Shown: positions 1 through 10,520, counted from the first letter of the stretch. The stretch is 26,703 nt of DNA from Paraglomus occultum (GCA_910592205.1 CAJVPJ010000378.1:1-26703); one strand, 5' to 3'. Numbers and translations: made by a program. The notes: generated from the letters alone by a model not told the origin.

Positions 1-601
1 AGTTCGAAGATTATCAAGTCTGACGAATATCTGTGTAACATTTAGATTTTGTCGATACTTTTTGCCGGTGAGTGTAACTTATCGCAATTTTTTGTCCTCT
101 AAGGTGTGTTAAATTCATTATTAATTGCATTGCTCGTTATGCTAGAATTCTCAAATGTAGGGGGTGGTCGGTGACGTTTGAGACGGTACTGTACATGGTA
201 TTGTCTTATTTACTGATTGACATATGACATAATAACGAAATGTAGGTAGATGCTTTCCGGGCCTATTCACACAAGCGATTGATCTATAACCAAGGCGTGT
301 TGTGTTATACTTAAAAATACGCGTAAATTATTCGATATTATATAATATGTAATAATTGTGACTAACGGTTTGACAAATCTTGTTCAATTGAACCTAATAA
401 TGAACCTCGACAATGGATAAGCTTACGCGAATAGCAATTCAGATCCGTAAAGTTTATAACAATTTGCCGTCATACTTGTACATTAATGCAAACTCGGAAT
501 CGACTTGCCCGAATCAACATTATCAATCCTCTCTACAAGTCACATTAATATGTTTTACCAATAAGACACGATCTACACACACCGCTATGCAAGCATTCTG
601 C
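1..601. other. Flank and SHQ1 downstream region, no confident gene
   Basis: This stretch lies 3' of SHQ1. A plus-strand open frame begins with an ATG at 413 and runs past 601 into the antisense of the last SHQ1 exon, but it resembles no family I know and I treat it as chance. A perfect 12-bp palindrome, GTTCAATTGAAC, lies at 382-393. I see no tRNA, and no clear AATAAA for the minus-strand SHQ1 transcript close to its stop. Confidence 0.4.
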
Positions 602-2563
602 CTATATTTCTGCTTCCTGAGATATTTGCTCGAGATTTTCCAATTCAAATCCAATCTCTGCCTTCTCAATTTTGAAATGATGCAACTCGCGTGCCAAAGA
701 TCTTATGTGTTTATCACTACAAATACATTTCAGCTGCAGTTCAATATTTGATTAGCTTTTGGTGGTCATAACTAATAATCGTATACATACCTGGCCTTCA
801 TACACCAAACACAGTAGTCATCCAACCAAACCTTGGAATATATATAATAAACGTCATGATTGTCGAATGTATCCTTGATGTCCAAAAGTACTTTTATAAT
901 TGCACGTCTTCCCAATTTCAATAACACATAGACGTCTTGCAATACTTTTTCGCAAAGTATGAAACTTCGGTAGAGTGGATATGACAACGAACGGCGAAAT
1001 AGAGCAATTACGGTCTCCCTTAATGTTGAAAATTGCTGGGTTTTCAGATTTTGCAATTTACTGTTAAATTTTATAAAAAAATTTTACCAATAATGCCCGC
1101 AAGTATTTTCTCCCATGTTTTGTATGCCTTACCTCTGACGATGATATTGTGGGACTAATTATGCCTATAGTCCAAGCTGATTCGATGGTATTCTCTCCTT
1201 CAGTAAATCTATGATTGTAGCTGTATGCATATAGAAGATCTACTAATCCCAGGTAAATCGCTTTCGCGTCATTTAAAAGATCTAGAAAAGACAATTAATA
1301 ATAGGGATTACTCACTGATGCGGTCAGTTCCAATGTAAAAACAGTTTTTCTTATTGACTTACATTCTTTGTTAGGCAGTCTAAGCATCATTTCACGCTCA
1401 CGCGATGTGAATTCCATCTCGGGATCTTTCACACTATGTAACTTCTCATTTTCGTTGATTGTACTCTCCGAATCTTTTGGCACTGTATATTGTACGGGAT
1501 ATATTTATGACAAAAAATCCTATTGGATAAAGGAAACTGTATATACATACCATCGTCGGTTTTTTGTAATCTCTTTAAGATTTTCCACCAACGCGTTTTA
1601 TACTTTAGAAGGTTTAATATCGGCTCATTGTTTAATAGATCTGCGCTTATAAGAAACGTGTTAATACAGTAATCCAATAAGAACGAATGGTTTATGGTAG
1701 ATTATTTACATATAATGATCTTCATCAAACTTCAAATCCTCTGCTTGTATTCTATTCTGCCGTCTTGACAAAGGCGTTGACGTCTCGGGATCTATTATTT
1801 CGTTAATTTCGTTACATGTTTCTTGCACGTGAGTGAAGTATCCTGAATACGATCCATTGAATCCATATTGCGCGTTTAGGAGTATTTCTGGAACGTCGAC
1901 AATTTTTTGTGGAAGCTCCCAAGAATATTCGATAGCTGTATGAAAATATAATAAAATTGAAATATATTCATTCACTTTAAAGAGACTAAAACGGTTGACG
2001 GTTTACCTTCTTCGATTTCTGCATCGGTTAATGCATCATTGTTCTCGCCAACAACTTCTATTAGATGTCCACCATTTGAGCTAGCGCGTTCGCCACTACG
2101 AGCTAATAATTTTGTCAAGAGATCAAGATCCGGAAAATATTCCCCAGGCGTTTCTTTAGGGAGTTTGACTGTCATATTCCCCGATTCTACTTCGTAGAGT
2201 GCTGAGGCGCGAGTATCCTCGATGACATTTCCAGGAAGTTGCAGACTGTTTAAATTCAGTTCGAAAAGTAAGAGGTTTGTAACAATAATCGCACGTTATA
2301 TTGGTTTCTAAATCGTTGATACGGGATGTTTCCTTACCGCAAGTAATATGGCTTTAGATAAAACCTGAATTGTGATCCATCAACATCGAGTTCTACATCT
2401 TGTGCCTGTAAACAAATTGATATAATGATATTGAATAATATGGATGGGTTACTTATCGTCATGCTCAGCTCAAAACGATTGTACTAACTCTAATGTAAGG
2501 AGCATGTATTGTTATTACGACAAAGTTATCATCTTGGGTAACTGAAAAGTGTGGGGTAATCAT
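602..2563 (-). CDS. SHQ1: SHQ1, H/ACA ribonucleoprotein assembly chaperone
   Basis: Predicted 443-aa homologue of Shq1, the chaperone that holds Cbf5/dyskerin before it enters box H/ACA snoRNPs (and telomerase RNP where that is of the H/ACA type). Nine exons on the minus strand: 2563-2489, 2405-2338, 2245-2007, 1935-1710, 1645-1551, 1482-1363, 1281-1133, 1035-791, 716-602; all phases agree and the sum is divisible by three. Residues 1 to about 90 form the CS (p23/Hsp20-like) domain, with KLPKETPGEYF matching the conserved LPKETPG motif. From about residue 150 comes the Shq1-specific helical domain, with landmarks HYIAD, TEGENTIESAW, SYPLYRSF, LLDI and DDYCVW in the family order. The tail is a short Glu-rich helix. 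The start follows from the conserved MITPHF opening. Intron 1 uses a GTTAGT donor; the others are GTAAGN, GTAAAY or GTATGT. Similarity is strong along the whole length; exact splice sites are inferred. Confidence 0.93.
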
Positions 2564-2953
2564 TGCTTCCACCGAAATATAAACTTTTTCACTCACGCCC
2601 AGAAAAATTATGGACTTTTTGGTTTCCGTTGATCATACCTTTATTTGGTTAGATTCCTGCCTTGAACAGGTATACTAACGAGTACAGAGAATATCAAATG
2701 TTGTATAATCAATTACAAATATTACTTGAATTTCTATTTTATTATTTGTCTTTCGTAATACATTAGAACGCGGACGGTTCAAAATAGCAAATAGAGAGAA
2801 GCTCTGAAAAAATTAGATCAAATATATCACAATGCATCAAGACCAATTTCCGTACGAATATAACAGAAAAACGTCAATGACAAATTACAGAACGTCAATT
2901 AAGCAACAACTAAACGTAAAATAAATACTTCATTATGCCATTCAATGTCTTGA
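2564..2953. other. Spacer between F-box gene and SHQ1
   Basis: This 390-bp spacer separates two genes on the same strand and should hold the 3' UTR of the F-box gene and the promoter of SHQ1. On the minus strand it carries AATAAA at 2743-2738 and again at 2645-2640, both plausible poly(A) signals for the F-box transcript. No coding signal was seen. Confidence 0.5.
2738..2743 (-). terminator. Poly(A) signal, F-box gene
   Basis: AATAAA on the minus strand, about 210 bp past the F-box stop codon. It is the closer of two such hexamers in this spacer. Confidence 0.35.
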
Positions 2954-4555
2954 CTAATTCATCACATATACCAATCCTTTGACTACATTTCTCCCCTCTC
3001 CTGAATCACGATTAACAGTATCCCATTTCAACATGTCTGCTTCATAAGCAGAAGTCACAATACGCACCATTATACCCGCCGTTTCACTAAATATAGGATC
3101 TTGTCGTTCATTGACCCAGCTGCAGGTCATACACGTACCACCTTGTTGTAAGAGATAACGTAGTAAACTTCCCATATGTGGGTAATCGCGCAGTCTATCT
3201 GCTATCCATTCCACACGTTCTGTACAGTTGTTTAAAGCGTAATTTGCAGGAAGCGGCTTTACTGAAATCAACCCTTTTAATCGCAAATGGTAAAGCATAT
3301 GGTACCCATTCTTTGGCGGCGCTCTGAACAACCTCTTGAACGTAGCAAATGGATGTTCTATACTTGTTATTCCATGTTGTATGAGAAAATCCACAACGTG
3401 AATATGCTGGTATCGAATAGCCTCCTCGAGCAATGTCGGGTACTCGGGCACTCGCCCGTGCTCGTCTACGGTGAATACTCGATGGTATATGAATAATCGA
3501 ATCATATCTAAATCACCGTTGCGGCTTGAATAAGTTCTAAAGAAATTGCACGCAAGTTTCCACTCTTCCCGACTTATTCTTGCTTTCCGATTCCTTAGTA
3601 TGCAATTGATCACGCTCTTATTATTCAAAGAGATAAACTTTGAAAGAGTCTTATGTGATTTGTATCCGCCATCAACTAAAAGACAGACAATGGCGGCAGC
3701 TTCATTACCCTTGAACACGGCACGACGCGCCAACTCTTGAAGAAATTTCTTGATTCCGTCTATTTCTGTTTCTGAATCGTCCTCTTCGTCAAGATCGTCA
3801 ATATCATCTATGTCAACTGTGTGTGCGTCTCCATTCTCGTCGTCCTGTTTATCATTCTCATTTTTCTTCGGTTCTTCAGGGAAGAAAATGTCTTTGTAGT
3901 GCATGAGGACCGACTCCAAGAGCTGGTACTTGCCTAGTTCCAATAACTTTAACATCCACATCCCATCGTCCCCACACAAAATGTCAGCTCCATTATTAAT
4001 CATGTATTTAACAAGTTCGAGCCCTCCTGTGTGGTCATCTCTGTCTCGCCACATGTAAGATGTAGTCACGCGAAGAGCTTGCGCATGGCCCAACTGACGT
4101 ATTCCCCATCGAGCCAGAACGAATTTGTTACGTACTAACTTGTAGAAGAATCTGTTAACACGTCCGATCACCTCTAACGTATCACAAAACTCGCATATAT
4201 GGATTAAAATCTCATTTGGAAACGACTCTAGTGATATCCATCTCACATACTTGGATCTCTCCCTTCCGAACCCTTTGCGTCCTCCTAAACTCGTTCCACC
4301 AATGCTCCTCTTTTGTGTCAAGGGATCATCACTATCACGACAGAATAGTCTTTTAACTATTCTCTGTCGACGATTAGACGCTTCCAACGCAACTTTCCTA
4401 CGAGATAACTCCACTAACTCGGTCGTCATTTGTGGAGGTAAGGGAGGTAGGCGCAGTTCTGGTGAGACTGCGAAAGTAAAAGTGAATCCATCAAATGTGA
4501 GGTCGCGGTTGCTCGAGTCAACCGAATCGTTTAAAAGTGAAGCATCAACTTCCAT
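2954..4555 (-). CDS. F-box protein with ankyrin-like repeats
   Basis: An intronless 533-aa protein. Residues about 106-150 fit an F-box (WISLESFPNEILIHICEFC, then a hydrophobic helix ending FFYKLV), the module that binds Skp1 in SCF ubiquitin ligases. C-terminal to it are degenerate ankyrin-type helix pairs, for instance ELVKYMINNGAD near 180-191, AAAIVCLLVDGGYKSHKTL near 286-304, and MIRLFIYHRV and HVVDFLIQHGI near 351-396; these would be the substrate-binding part. An acidic Asp/Glu linker sits at about 230-268. The N-terminal 100 residues are low in predicted structure, with a basic patch. The likely role is a substrate receptor for ubiquitination; the target is unknown. F-box plus ankyrin-like architecture without introns is common in lineage-expanded fungal families. 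The start is the first in-frame ATG, and no upstream exon is needed. Confidence 0.75.
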   Translation of the reverse strand: MEVDASLLNDSVDSSNRDLTFDGFTFTFAVSPELRLPPLPPQMTTELVELSRRKVALEASNRRQRIVKRLFCRDSDDPLTQKRSIGGTSLGGRKGFGRERSKYVRWISLESFPNEILIHICEFCDTLEVIGRVNRFFYKLVRNKFVLARWGIRQLGHAQALRVTTSYMWRDRDDHTGGLELVKYMINNGADILCGDDGMWMLKLLELGKYQLLESVLMHYKDIFFPEEPKKNENDKQDDENGDAHTVDIDDIDDLDEEDDSETEIDGIKKFLQELARRAVFKGNEAAAIVCLLVDGGYKSHKTLSKFISLNNKSVINCILRNRKARISREEWKLACNFFRTYSSRNGDLDMIRLFIYHRVFTVDEHGRVPEYPTLLEEAIRYQHIHVVDFLIQHGITSIEHPFATFKRLFRAPPKNGYHMLYHLRLKGLISVKPLPANYALNNCTERVEWIADRLRDYPHMGSLLRYLLQQGGTCMTCSWVNERQDPIFSETAGIMVRIVTSAYEADMLKWDTVNRDSGEGRNVVKGLVYVMN

Positions 4556-4999
4556 TGCGTCATATTTAGCGTGTTCCTATTAGTTTCAGAGAAGGAGGTA
4601 GGATTTGATTGGAAGGGTTTAGGGAGAGTCTGATGTACGTAGACTGGATGCTGAAAAGCGTCAAGTGAAAGACTATTGGATACCATTCTCGTAAAGGTGT
4701 CTTAGGGTTGAGTGGTTAGGACAAATTGTTTCGTTATTCGCGCTTACCCGCGGCAGAGCTGTTTCACTACCGTCGTCTCCCTGCAAGCGTACTTTAAAAA
4801 AAAGCGGCACTAAACTCTTAGAGAACGGCCAGCCTGAGGGGTGATAGCCTATAAGAATGTTACACAATTCGTGCTTTAATGATCAACTGTTACTCGAATC
4901 TAAAATTATTATGTCATTCGCAATTTGAGAATGGTCACACAGTAGAATCTGGATTATTAACGTTAATAAGACTACGTTACGTATCTACAATGCAAGCTC

Positions 5000-5045
5000 A
5001 AAAAAAAACCAATAAATAAATAAATACATAAATAATATAAAAAAT
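5000..5045. repeat. A-rich / (AAAT)n low-complexity tract
   Basis: A run of A residues at 5000-5008 is followed by four tandem AAAT-type units, then imperfect AT repeats. It is an ordinary microsatellite in a spacer. Confidence 0.7.
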
Positions 5046-5555
5046 AGATTTAGCATTGTTGAAGTTTATTTTATTTATCTACAACATTCAATAATGCAAT
5101 GGTACCCCACTCGGATGAATATTGGCGAGTAAAATTTGATATATGGATGCGCAAAGATTATTGAAAATGGGATATATAGTTTCTTGATAGAATGCACAAA
5201 CTAGACGTTAAATCAGTTATATTATCTACCAGTAATTCTATAGTTGTTTGGATGGAAATTTAGTATTATATGCTTGTTAGCATGCGACACATTATTTTCC
5301 TTTTTAGAAAAAGACTCTTCTGCAAATAAAGAGTAGAAGAAACGGTTAATCTGTGCGATAGCCTCGCCGTTTCCTTGACAGCAAGACGAAAATTGACTGC
5401 TAGTTTCAGCGCTTGCAACTAATCGGTATCTCATTGTAAGAATACAATATTATTTTTAGGTGTTATGATATAGAAAGGTGAGCGTGCCGGCATCACTCTG
5501 CCTTCCACTAGCTTTTATATTACAGGACATTTCCCAGTCTTTTGATCTGGAGTGT

Positions 5556-5581
5556 TGCTGTAACCATTGTTAGTTACAGCA
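5556..5581. repeat. Perfect 9-bp inverted repeat with 8-nt loop
   Basis: The arm TGCTGTAAC (5556-5564) pairs with GTTACAGCA (5573-5581). It lies in the spacer upstream of MRM1 and could form a hairpin in DNA or RNA. No function is implied by the sequence. Confidence 0.6.
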
Positions 5582-6287
5582 GCTATATTTGTGGGATCGC
5601 GTAGATATTCAAAGCACCACCACAGTCACGGTTGTGATATGCGGTTAGAGCATTCTTTTTATTTGGACTATATTTAGGGTCACTGCATTGTCAGTATTTA
5701 CTTTCATGTAGATAAGCAGGTTTCAGAGGAAGTAGACATTTAAACAGGCGGCTTATGCAAAGTGTTGCATCAATACGGTTCACGTATTTGAATAAAGCTG
5801 ACAAAATTGTAAAGACACTTGCATTGATGAATGTCGTTCCATTTTTTTCAACCGGCATATTGAATCTCACGGGAAGTAGTCTTCCTTAATTCCATTTTTT
5901 GGCATTCACATCAGGTATCCCCAACATGATGTTTCGCTCGTTAAGGAGTATAACTCTTGAAGCTTGACAAAGAAAGAAAATTTTGAATTTTTGCGTAATT
6001 AAACCTTTGAAATAAAAAAAGACGTACTCACGTATATAGAATCACATGAGATTCATTTATAAAATAAAGCAAGCGCGTAATTCGAATGTTCCTTTCTAAT
6101 ATCTATACAATCGTCTGCTATACTTATCTCCATGATCTCGCTCCAATCTTCTCGTTCTGTTGACTTTTGTTTCTTATAACATCTCTGCCTTCGATATTAG
6201 TGATATCTTTTTTTCTACGTTATCTCCTTCTGATTTGTTCTAATAAATACATCACATAACATCCAACCAGAAATCATTCTCGCAATA

Positions 6288-7854
6288 ATGTTACTTACTT
6301 TGGTCAGTCAACTGACATTCTCAAAACTTCGTGTTAGTTCTCATTTTACAAAACTGTCTTATATATGCACAAGACATTATGTCAGAAAACGACAGAATTG
6401 GTACGAGTCTTATGACAAAGATGAAGGTATCATTTGAAAGCTACTTCACAGGCATTCATCAATTAATCCCATTCTTATCAAAGTTGGTAATCTTACCTCA
6501 GAGCGATTTTTACAAAAGGTGGAAAGAATAAACTCGAGGAAATTGACCTTCTCTACGGTCTGAATGTAGTCTTGCCAGCTATTGAACAGTTTCGGCGAAC
6601 GATGTACGCACTTTACTACAAGGACTCTATGCTGTCTCGAAAAAGAGACGATCCAGGTGAAAAATTGATACCCAACTGCGAACCACCAAAGGCACTATTT
6701 TCTTCCATTCACAGTTCTCAAATGTCATGTAGCCACGGATCGCATCTTCTCGCTCGCTGAGAAACACTCTATTCCGACAATTCGCAAGAGTCCCTATGAA
6801 TTAAGCAAACTCACCGAGGACAGACCACATCAAGGCTTTGTTCTGGAAGCATCGAGGATCAAACCAATCCGTATAACAACTCTGGATAAACCAGGGAAAA
6901 CTGGGTATAGAATACTTTCGCCCGGCAATAATTCGATAGGAATGCGGCTGTCAAATCGGAGATTTCCTCTTTGGATTGCTTTGGATCAGATTGTTGATCC
7001 GCAGGTAAGCAAGCATGGACTGATGATGAGGTTTGCTATTTTGTCGTGGCTATATAGTATTAATTACAATATTGGGTTAGAACCTTGGCGCTATTATGAG
7101 GTATTTGGCGTGATTGAATTGTTATTATCTATGAAGATAATTGTAAATAAAGCTCTCTATCGTTTGGAAGGACGGCGTATTTTATGGGAGTCGATGGGTT
7201 AGTCATGTGCACCACGGAGAGGTGAAGATCTCGTCTCCCTGTTCGTCACTTTAGAGAATAAAATGAACTGATTTAACAACTGTTCAGTGCGCCACTCTCA
7301 GGCTTCGCATCGAAAGCCAGTGCAGGAGTTCTTGAAGTTATGGATATTTACGATACCGATAGAATGGATAGATTTCTAGAGGTAGGTTGGATTTTATTCT
7401 CGTGGCATCGACAATTATTAATAAATCGCTTATATCAAACAGACATCATCTCGTAATGGGTGGAAAGTATACGGATCGGTATCCCCTGAAAATGATGTTG
7501 ATGCGATATCAATAGTTGATCTGTCTCCACCAGTACAATTGCAACCATCAATTCTCGTTCTCGGTGGTGAAGGTATATAGGATTACAAAGACGCATCAGA
7601 ACACAACAACAGTGACGACTATTAATGATGTTATTAGTCGATATGCTGCTTGTCACTATTGGACCCTTAGAAACGCTCGCTTACTAAAAACGTATCTATT
7701 TCATCTAGGAAAGGGATTACGGCCGTTCATTCGCAATGTGTGTCAAGAGATGGTTTATATCCCCTCACCAGGTGAACGAGGATTGTTGCACGTTGACTCT
7801 TTAAATGTCAGCGCAGCGGCAGCAGTCCTGATTTACAAATTTCTCCTGGGTTAA
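6288..7854 (+). CDS. MRM1: MRM1, mitochondrial rRNA 2'-O-ribose methyltransferase
   Basis: Predicted 329-aa TrmH/SpoU-family enzyme of the Mrm1 (Pet56) group, which methylates a ribose 2'-OH of the mitochondrial large-subunit rRNA with S-adenosylmethionine. Eight exons: 6288-6426, 6519-6656, 6733-7004, 7081-7100, 7171-7221, 7288-7381, 7443-7572, 7709-7854. Residues 1 to about 35 have Arg, Lys, Ser and hydrophobic residues and no acids, as in a mitochondrial presequence. The SpoU substrate-binding domain follows (LLYGLNVVLPAI near 55, then HQGFVLEAS). The SPOUT fold carries motif 1 NLGAIMR (184-190), motif 2 LGGEGKGL (278-285) and motif 3 SLNVSAAAAVLIY (312-324), all expected residues present. 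Motif 1 lies wholly in a 20-nt micro-exon. Reading through the donor at 7573 meets a stop at once, so intron 7 (136 bp) is required. Confidence 0.92.
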
Positions 7855-7926
7855 CAGAACAAGTAGAGACACAAGGCTCTACCTGGCAGATTATGCCACA
7901 GTTCCAAGCTGATCATAGTTGATTTC

Positions 7927-7932
7927 AATAAA
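7927..7932 (+). terminator. Poly(A) signal, MRM1
   Basis: AATAAA 73 bp after the MRM1 stop codon. Confidence 0.5.
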
Positions 7933-8027
7933 ATATTAATTGTACACTTATTTCAATACAGCCCAAGAAAACATTGCAAACCCTATTGGTGCTATTAAAT
8001 CAATGCCGTCGAGAAAAAATATCAAGG

Positions 8028-8033
8028 TTTATT
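8028..8033 (-). terminator. Poly(A) signal, membrane-protein gene
   Basis: AATAAA on the minus strand, about 141 bp past the stop of the 267-aa membrane protein. Confidence 0.45.
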
Positions 8034-8173
8034 TTGCTCTATAGGAGATACCGGAGTAACAAGTGAAGAATAACAAGATTCACCAAACAATAAAGAAAGT
8101 TTGCAAAGTGAAAATGTTCTTCCCATGCAAACGAATGTACAAAATCAGAAACGAAATTATTTACAATCGACCA

Positions 8174-8977
8174 TCATGAAACCCCATATAGCTCTTCGAA
8201 AAGCTCCTCCAACTGTCTCAAACTTCTATCCACGTCACTGTAAGTAGCACAAGTGGTACTCGAGTTGTCATTCGGCCCAGTACAAACGTTTAAGTGTTCA
8301 AGTCCAATAGTCTCCTCAATTGCCTGTTCTAGTCTAAGGACTGCATCGATCAGATTTTCATTTCCCTGGGATATTGGTTGACCTTGCTCAGGAGCAGAGT
8401 GCTGTATGGGCTTGACACAATTCGCAAACGATTTGAACACTTCGGCGTCATGCTTTGGTAGATAAGGATTAGATAGACGTCGTGCCAGAGAAGGATTTTG
8501 GAACGATTCTGTCAAGGCTTGCGTTACAGGCCTGGATGTCGAATTAATCTTTGAGGGGCCGGAATCGCGACGTTTCGATTGACGTTGACATGGGCGTTTT
8601 AATATAGGCGGAATGGAGTCACGACGTTTGCGAATCAATTTCAAGCTTTCGGTTTCCTTCAAAAGTTTCCTGGACTTTCGTATTTGTCTATCCACTGTGA
8701 GTTGCTCAATTTGTGAGCGCGAGATAATCATCTGACACGTATACGCGATCTCTTGTATAATAGATTTCTCTCCCGTTGGAGAAATATTGTCCCCCGCTGA
8801 TCCATAAATTATAGAATTACAGTAGTCTGCTTGTAATTTTACAAAGCGGAAAGCAAGTAAACAGAATAGTGCCCAAGCAAGTATAACTTGTACGCCGATC
8901 CAACACAAGTATAGACCGAGAGTGAGAAAGAACAAGTTAAACAGTAACTCTTTCTTGCGTTGTGAGGTATGTGCCAT
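8174..8977 (-). CDS. Unknown membrane-anchored protein with basic RRxS cluster
   Basis: I do not recognise this intronless 267-aa protein. Residues about 10-47 are strongly hydrophobic (FFLTLGLYLCWIGV, then VILAWALFCLLAF), long enough for two short membrane helices forming a hairpin or one long anchor, after a basic start (QRKKE). Residues about 97-155 are very basic and contain KRRDS twice (Ser121 and Ser139); ARRLS follows at Ser169. All three fit the RRxS consensus of cAMP-dependent protein kinase. The C-terminal third is acidic, with two short amphipathic helices (AVLRLEQAIEETIG and RSLRQLEELFEELYG). The layout suggests a small ER, nuclear-envelope or other endomembrane protein with a cytosolic regulated tail; this is inference only. 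The coding call rests on a long uninterrupted frame, a signal-anchor-like start and a downstream AATAAA. It is convergent with MRM1. Confidence 0.7.
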   Translation of the reverse strand: MAHTSQRKKELLFNLFFLTLGLYLCWIGVQVILAWALFCLLAFRFVKLQADYCNSIIYGSAGDNISPTGEKSIIQEIAYTCQMIISRSQIEQLTVDRQIRKSRKLLKETESLKLIRKRRDSIPPILKRPCQRQSKRRDSGPSKINSTSRPVTQALTESFQNPSLARRLSNPYLPKHDAEVFKSFANCVKPIQHSAPEQGQPISQGNENLIDAVLRLEQAIEETIGLEHLNVCTGPNDNSSTTCATYSDVDRSLRQLEELFEELYGVS

Positions 8978-10410
8978 GGTCTTTTTTATCTTTCAAACTT
9001 CTACAATGAGCGAGAGCAAATACTCTCAATCTACATGTTGATTTATATCTATACTGCATAGTGCGCACTATAAAAATGTAGTCTGTGGGAAAGAATACTT
9101 CCTTCGATTTGCCAGGGGAACATATTTGGTAATCGAGAATGTGGCAGTAGGTGGAAACTATGATTATTGGTCACAAAAAGACGGGTCATAGAGAAACCAT
9201 CTCCTAGATGCACATCCCCCTTGGACTGAGTGCATTTATGGAGAGTCTGTACATATATTTATTAGTACATTATAGCCCGACTGATGCGAAATCGAAACCA
9301 AGCCTTCTAACCTTTGCTTTATTTAAGTAACCCGATTGCCTTTAAAAATCTTGCTTAAAGCCAAAGAATTGAAGAAATTAAGGCTTATTTAAAATGCTGA
9401 TGCGCTAGGTGTTTTATCGCTTACTTGGAATTCGCGAAAGAATTAATTAATCTTTGCCAAGAATAACAAACTCCTTTTGGATCAGTTGCCCGCTAGATCG
9501 AGTGATTACAGGTAACTCGATAGCACAGTCATGCAGACTTAATAAGGAGAGAACCTAATTATCGAAAACAACGTGTCCAATATAGAAAGTCTTGTCCTCT
9601 TAATATGAACTGTATACTTTGGCAGATATCGCTAAAGCCTCGTTTCCTTCATTACCGTTGAATTAAAGGATATTATTGTTAATTTGTTTCATTGTGTCGT
9701 AAACTTCAGGTGAGGCTTATCGCGATTTTACATACAAGTATGTTCGCTGACTTATTGTCCAATTAAGTAACACACGGTTGTTACAACTCGATCTAAGGAG
9801 TTGGAACAAGCTGCTGAAAAGTCAGTAGAAACAGAATGATTTTACAGTTAAAAATAAAAAACTGTGAAGCCCGCTTGCAAAATTTACCAGTTAAAGAATT
9901 ATCTAATCATTACTCTTGAACTAATTGTGCATTTTTTGCTTCTTACTAGTCTCCAGTTCTACTTCCTGATTATTATTTGACATTAAGGAAAAATAAGATT
10001 TTTATTGGAACTACGGAAAACTATTTAAAGCCTCTTGAAGAATAGTAAAAATTAAAAAGCATATCAGAATTAAAAAACTTTATTAACCAGCAAGTTCAAA
10101 AGGCCCAGGAACAAACAACATTTTATTTCGATCGAATAATTAGTCAAAGTTATAATTACTCTGCACGTATAGGATGAGAAATCTTTACAATACCGATACG
10201 TATCTCTTTGATGGCGTGGAATTAGTTCAGCTCCAATGGTTAACGTGTATGGATTAGTCAGGGAGTTTTGCTTATTTCCATGTTGCAGTTCTGTTTTTCA
10301 CGTTGTCAATAGATAAAGTGTGTTTATGTAAACGTAACGATTGCTGAAACTGCTCTATTACTTTAATATTAAGTTGCGTACCTGGCAAATACAGTGACCA
10401 GCATACCGGG

Positions 10411-10416
10411 CACGTG
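10411..10416. promoter_or_regulatory. CACGTG E-box
   Basis: A palindromic bHLH-type site about 1.6 kb before CYC8 and 90 bp from the CRE-like repeat. One such hexamer is expected about every 4 kb, so this is weak. Confidence 0.2.
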
Positions 10417-10497
10417 TGTAACGAGCATATCTTTGGCCTGTCAAAAAGCTCGAGTTATTAGTTGAGCGTGACTTTGACCAAAGATGCATTGCATATC

Positions 10498-10520
10498 GAT
10501 GACGCAATTCATACGTCATC
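10498..10520. promoter_or_regulatory. Inverted pair of CRE/ATF-like half-sites
   Basis: GATGACG (10498-10504) and CGTCATC (10514-10520) form a perfect 7-bp inverted repeat separated by 9 bp. TGACG is the half-site bound by bZIP factors of the ATF/CREB group. It may be an upstream element for CYC8 or the divergent membrane-protein gene, though it is far (1.5 kb) from both starts. Confidence 0.35.

Larger units (their letters stand above)
4556..6287. other. Divergent spacer, F-box gene and MRM1
   Basis: This 1.7-kb region separates two divergently transcribed genes and must contain both promoters. No gene can be supported. It holds an A-rich/AAAT simple repeat, a short hairpin and a weak minus-strand open stretch (5885-5691) that could splice to a terminal exon ending in a CaaX box. 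Other open stretches of 40-70 codons exist on the minus strand (4867-4673 and 5434-5222) but resemble nothing and are near what AT-rich DNA gives by chance. Confidence 0.4.
7855..8173. other. Convergent 3' spacer
   Basis: This 319-bp gap lies between the 3' ends of MRM1 and the membrane-protein gene on the opposite strand. It carries one AATAAA on each strand placed for each gene and nothing else recognisable. Confidence 0.55.

Noticed and set aside
413-751. 112-codon plus-strand frame over the SHQ1 3' end
   Set aside because: Its second half is antisense to the last SHQ1 exon and intron 8, and its translation matches no known family.
4686-4760. tRNA-like D-arm sequence (GTTGAGTGGTTAGGAC)
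   Set aside because: No matching B box, anticodon arm or acceptor stem follows; the likeness is limited to the A-box consensus.
7005-7080. ATGATGA C-box-like motif in MRM1 intron 3
   Set aside because: No D box follows within the intron and the 76-bp intron is too short for a usual C/D snoRNA with flanks.
7573-7657. Continuation of MRM1 exon 7 reading GEG-I then stop, or an 8-nt intron GTATATAG
   Set aside because: An 8-nt intron is not credible. The acceptor at 7708 restores the conserved GEGKGL motif in phase and leads into the rest of the SPOUT domain.
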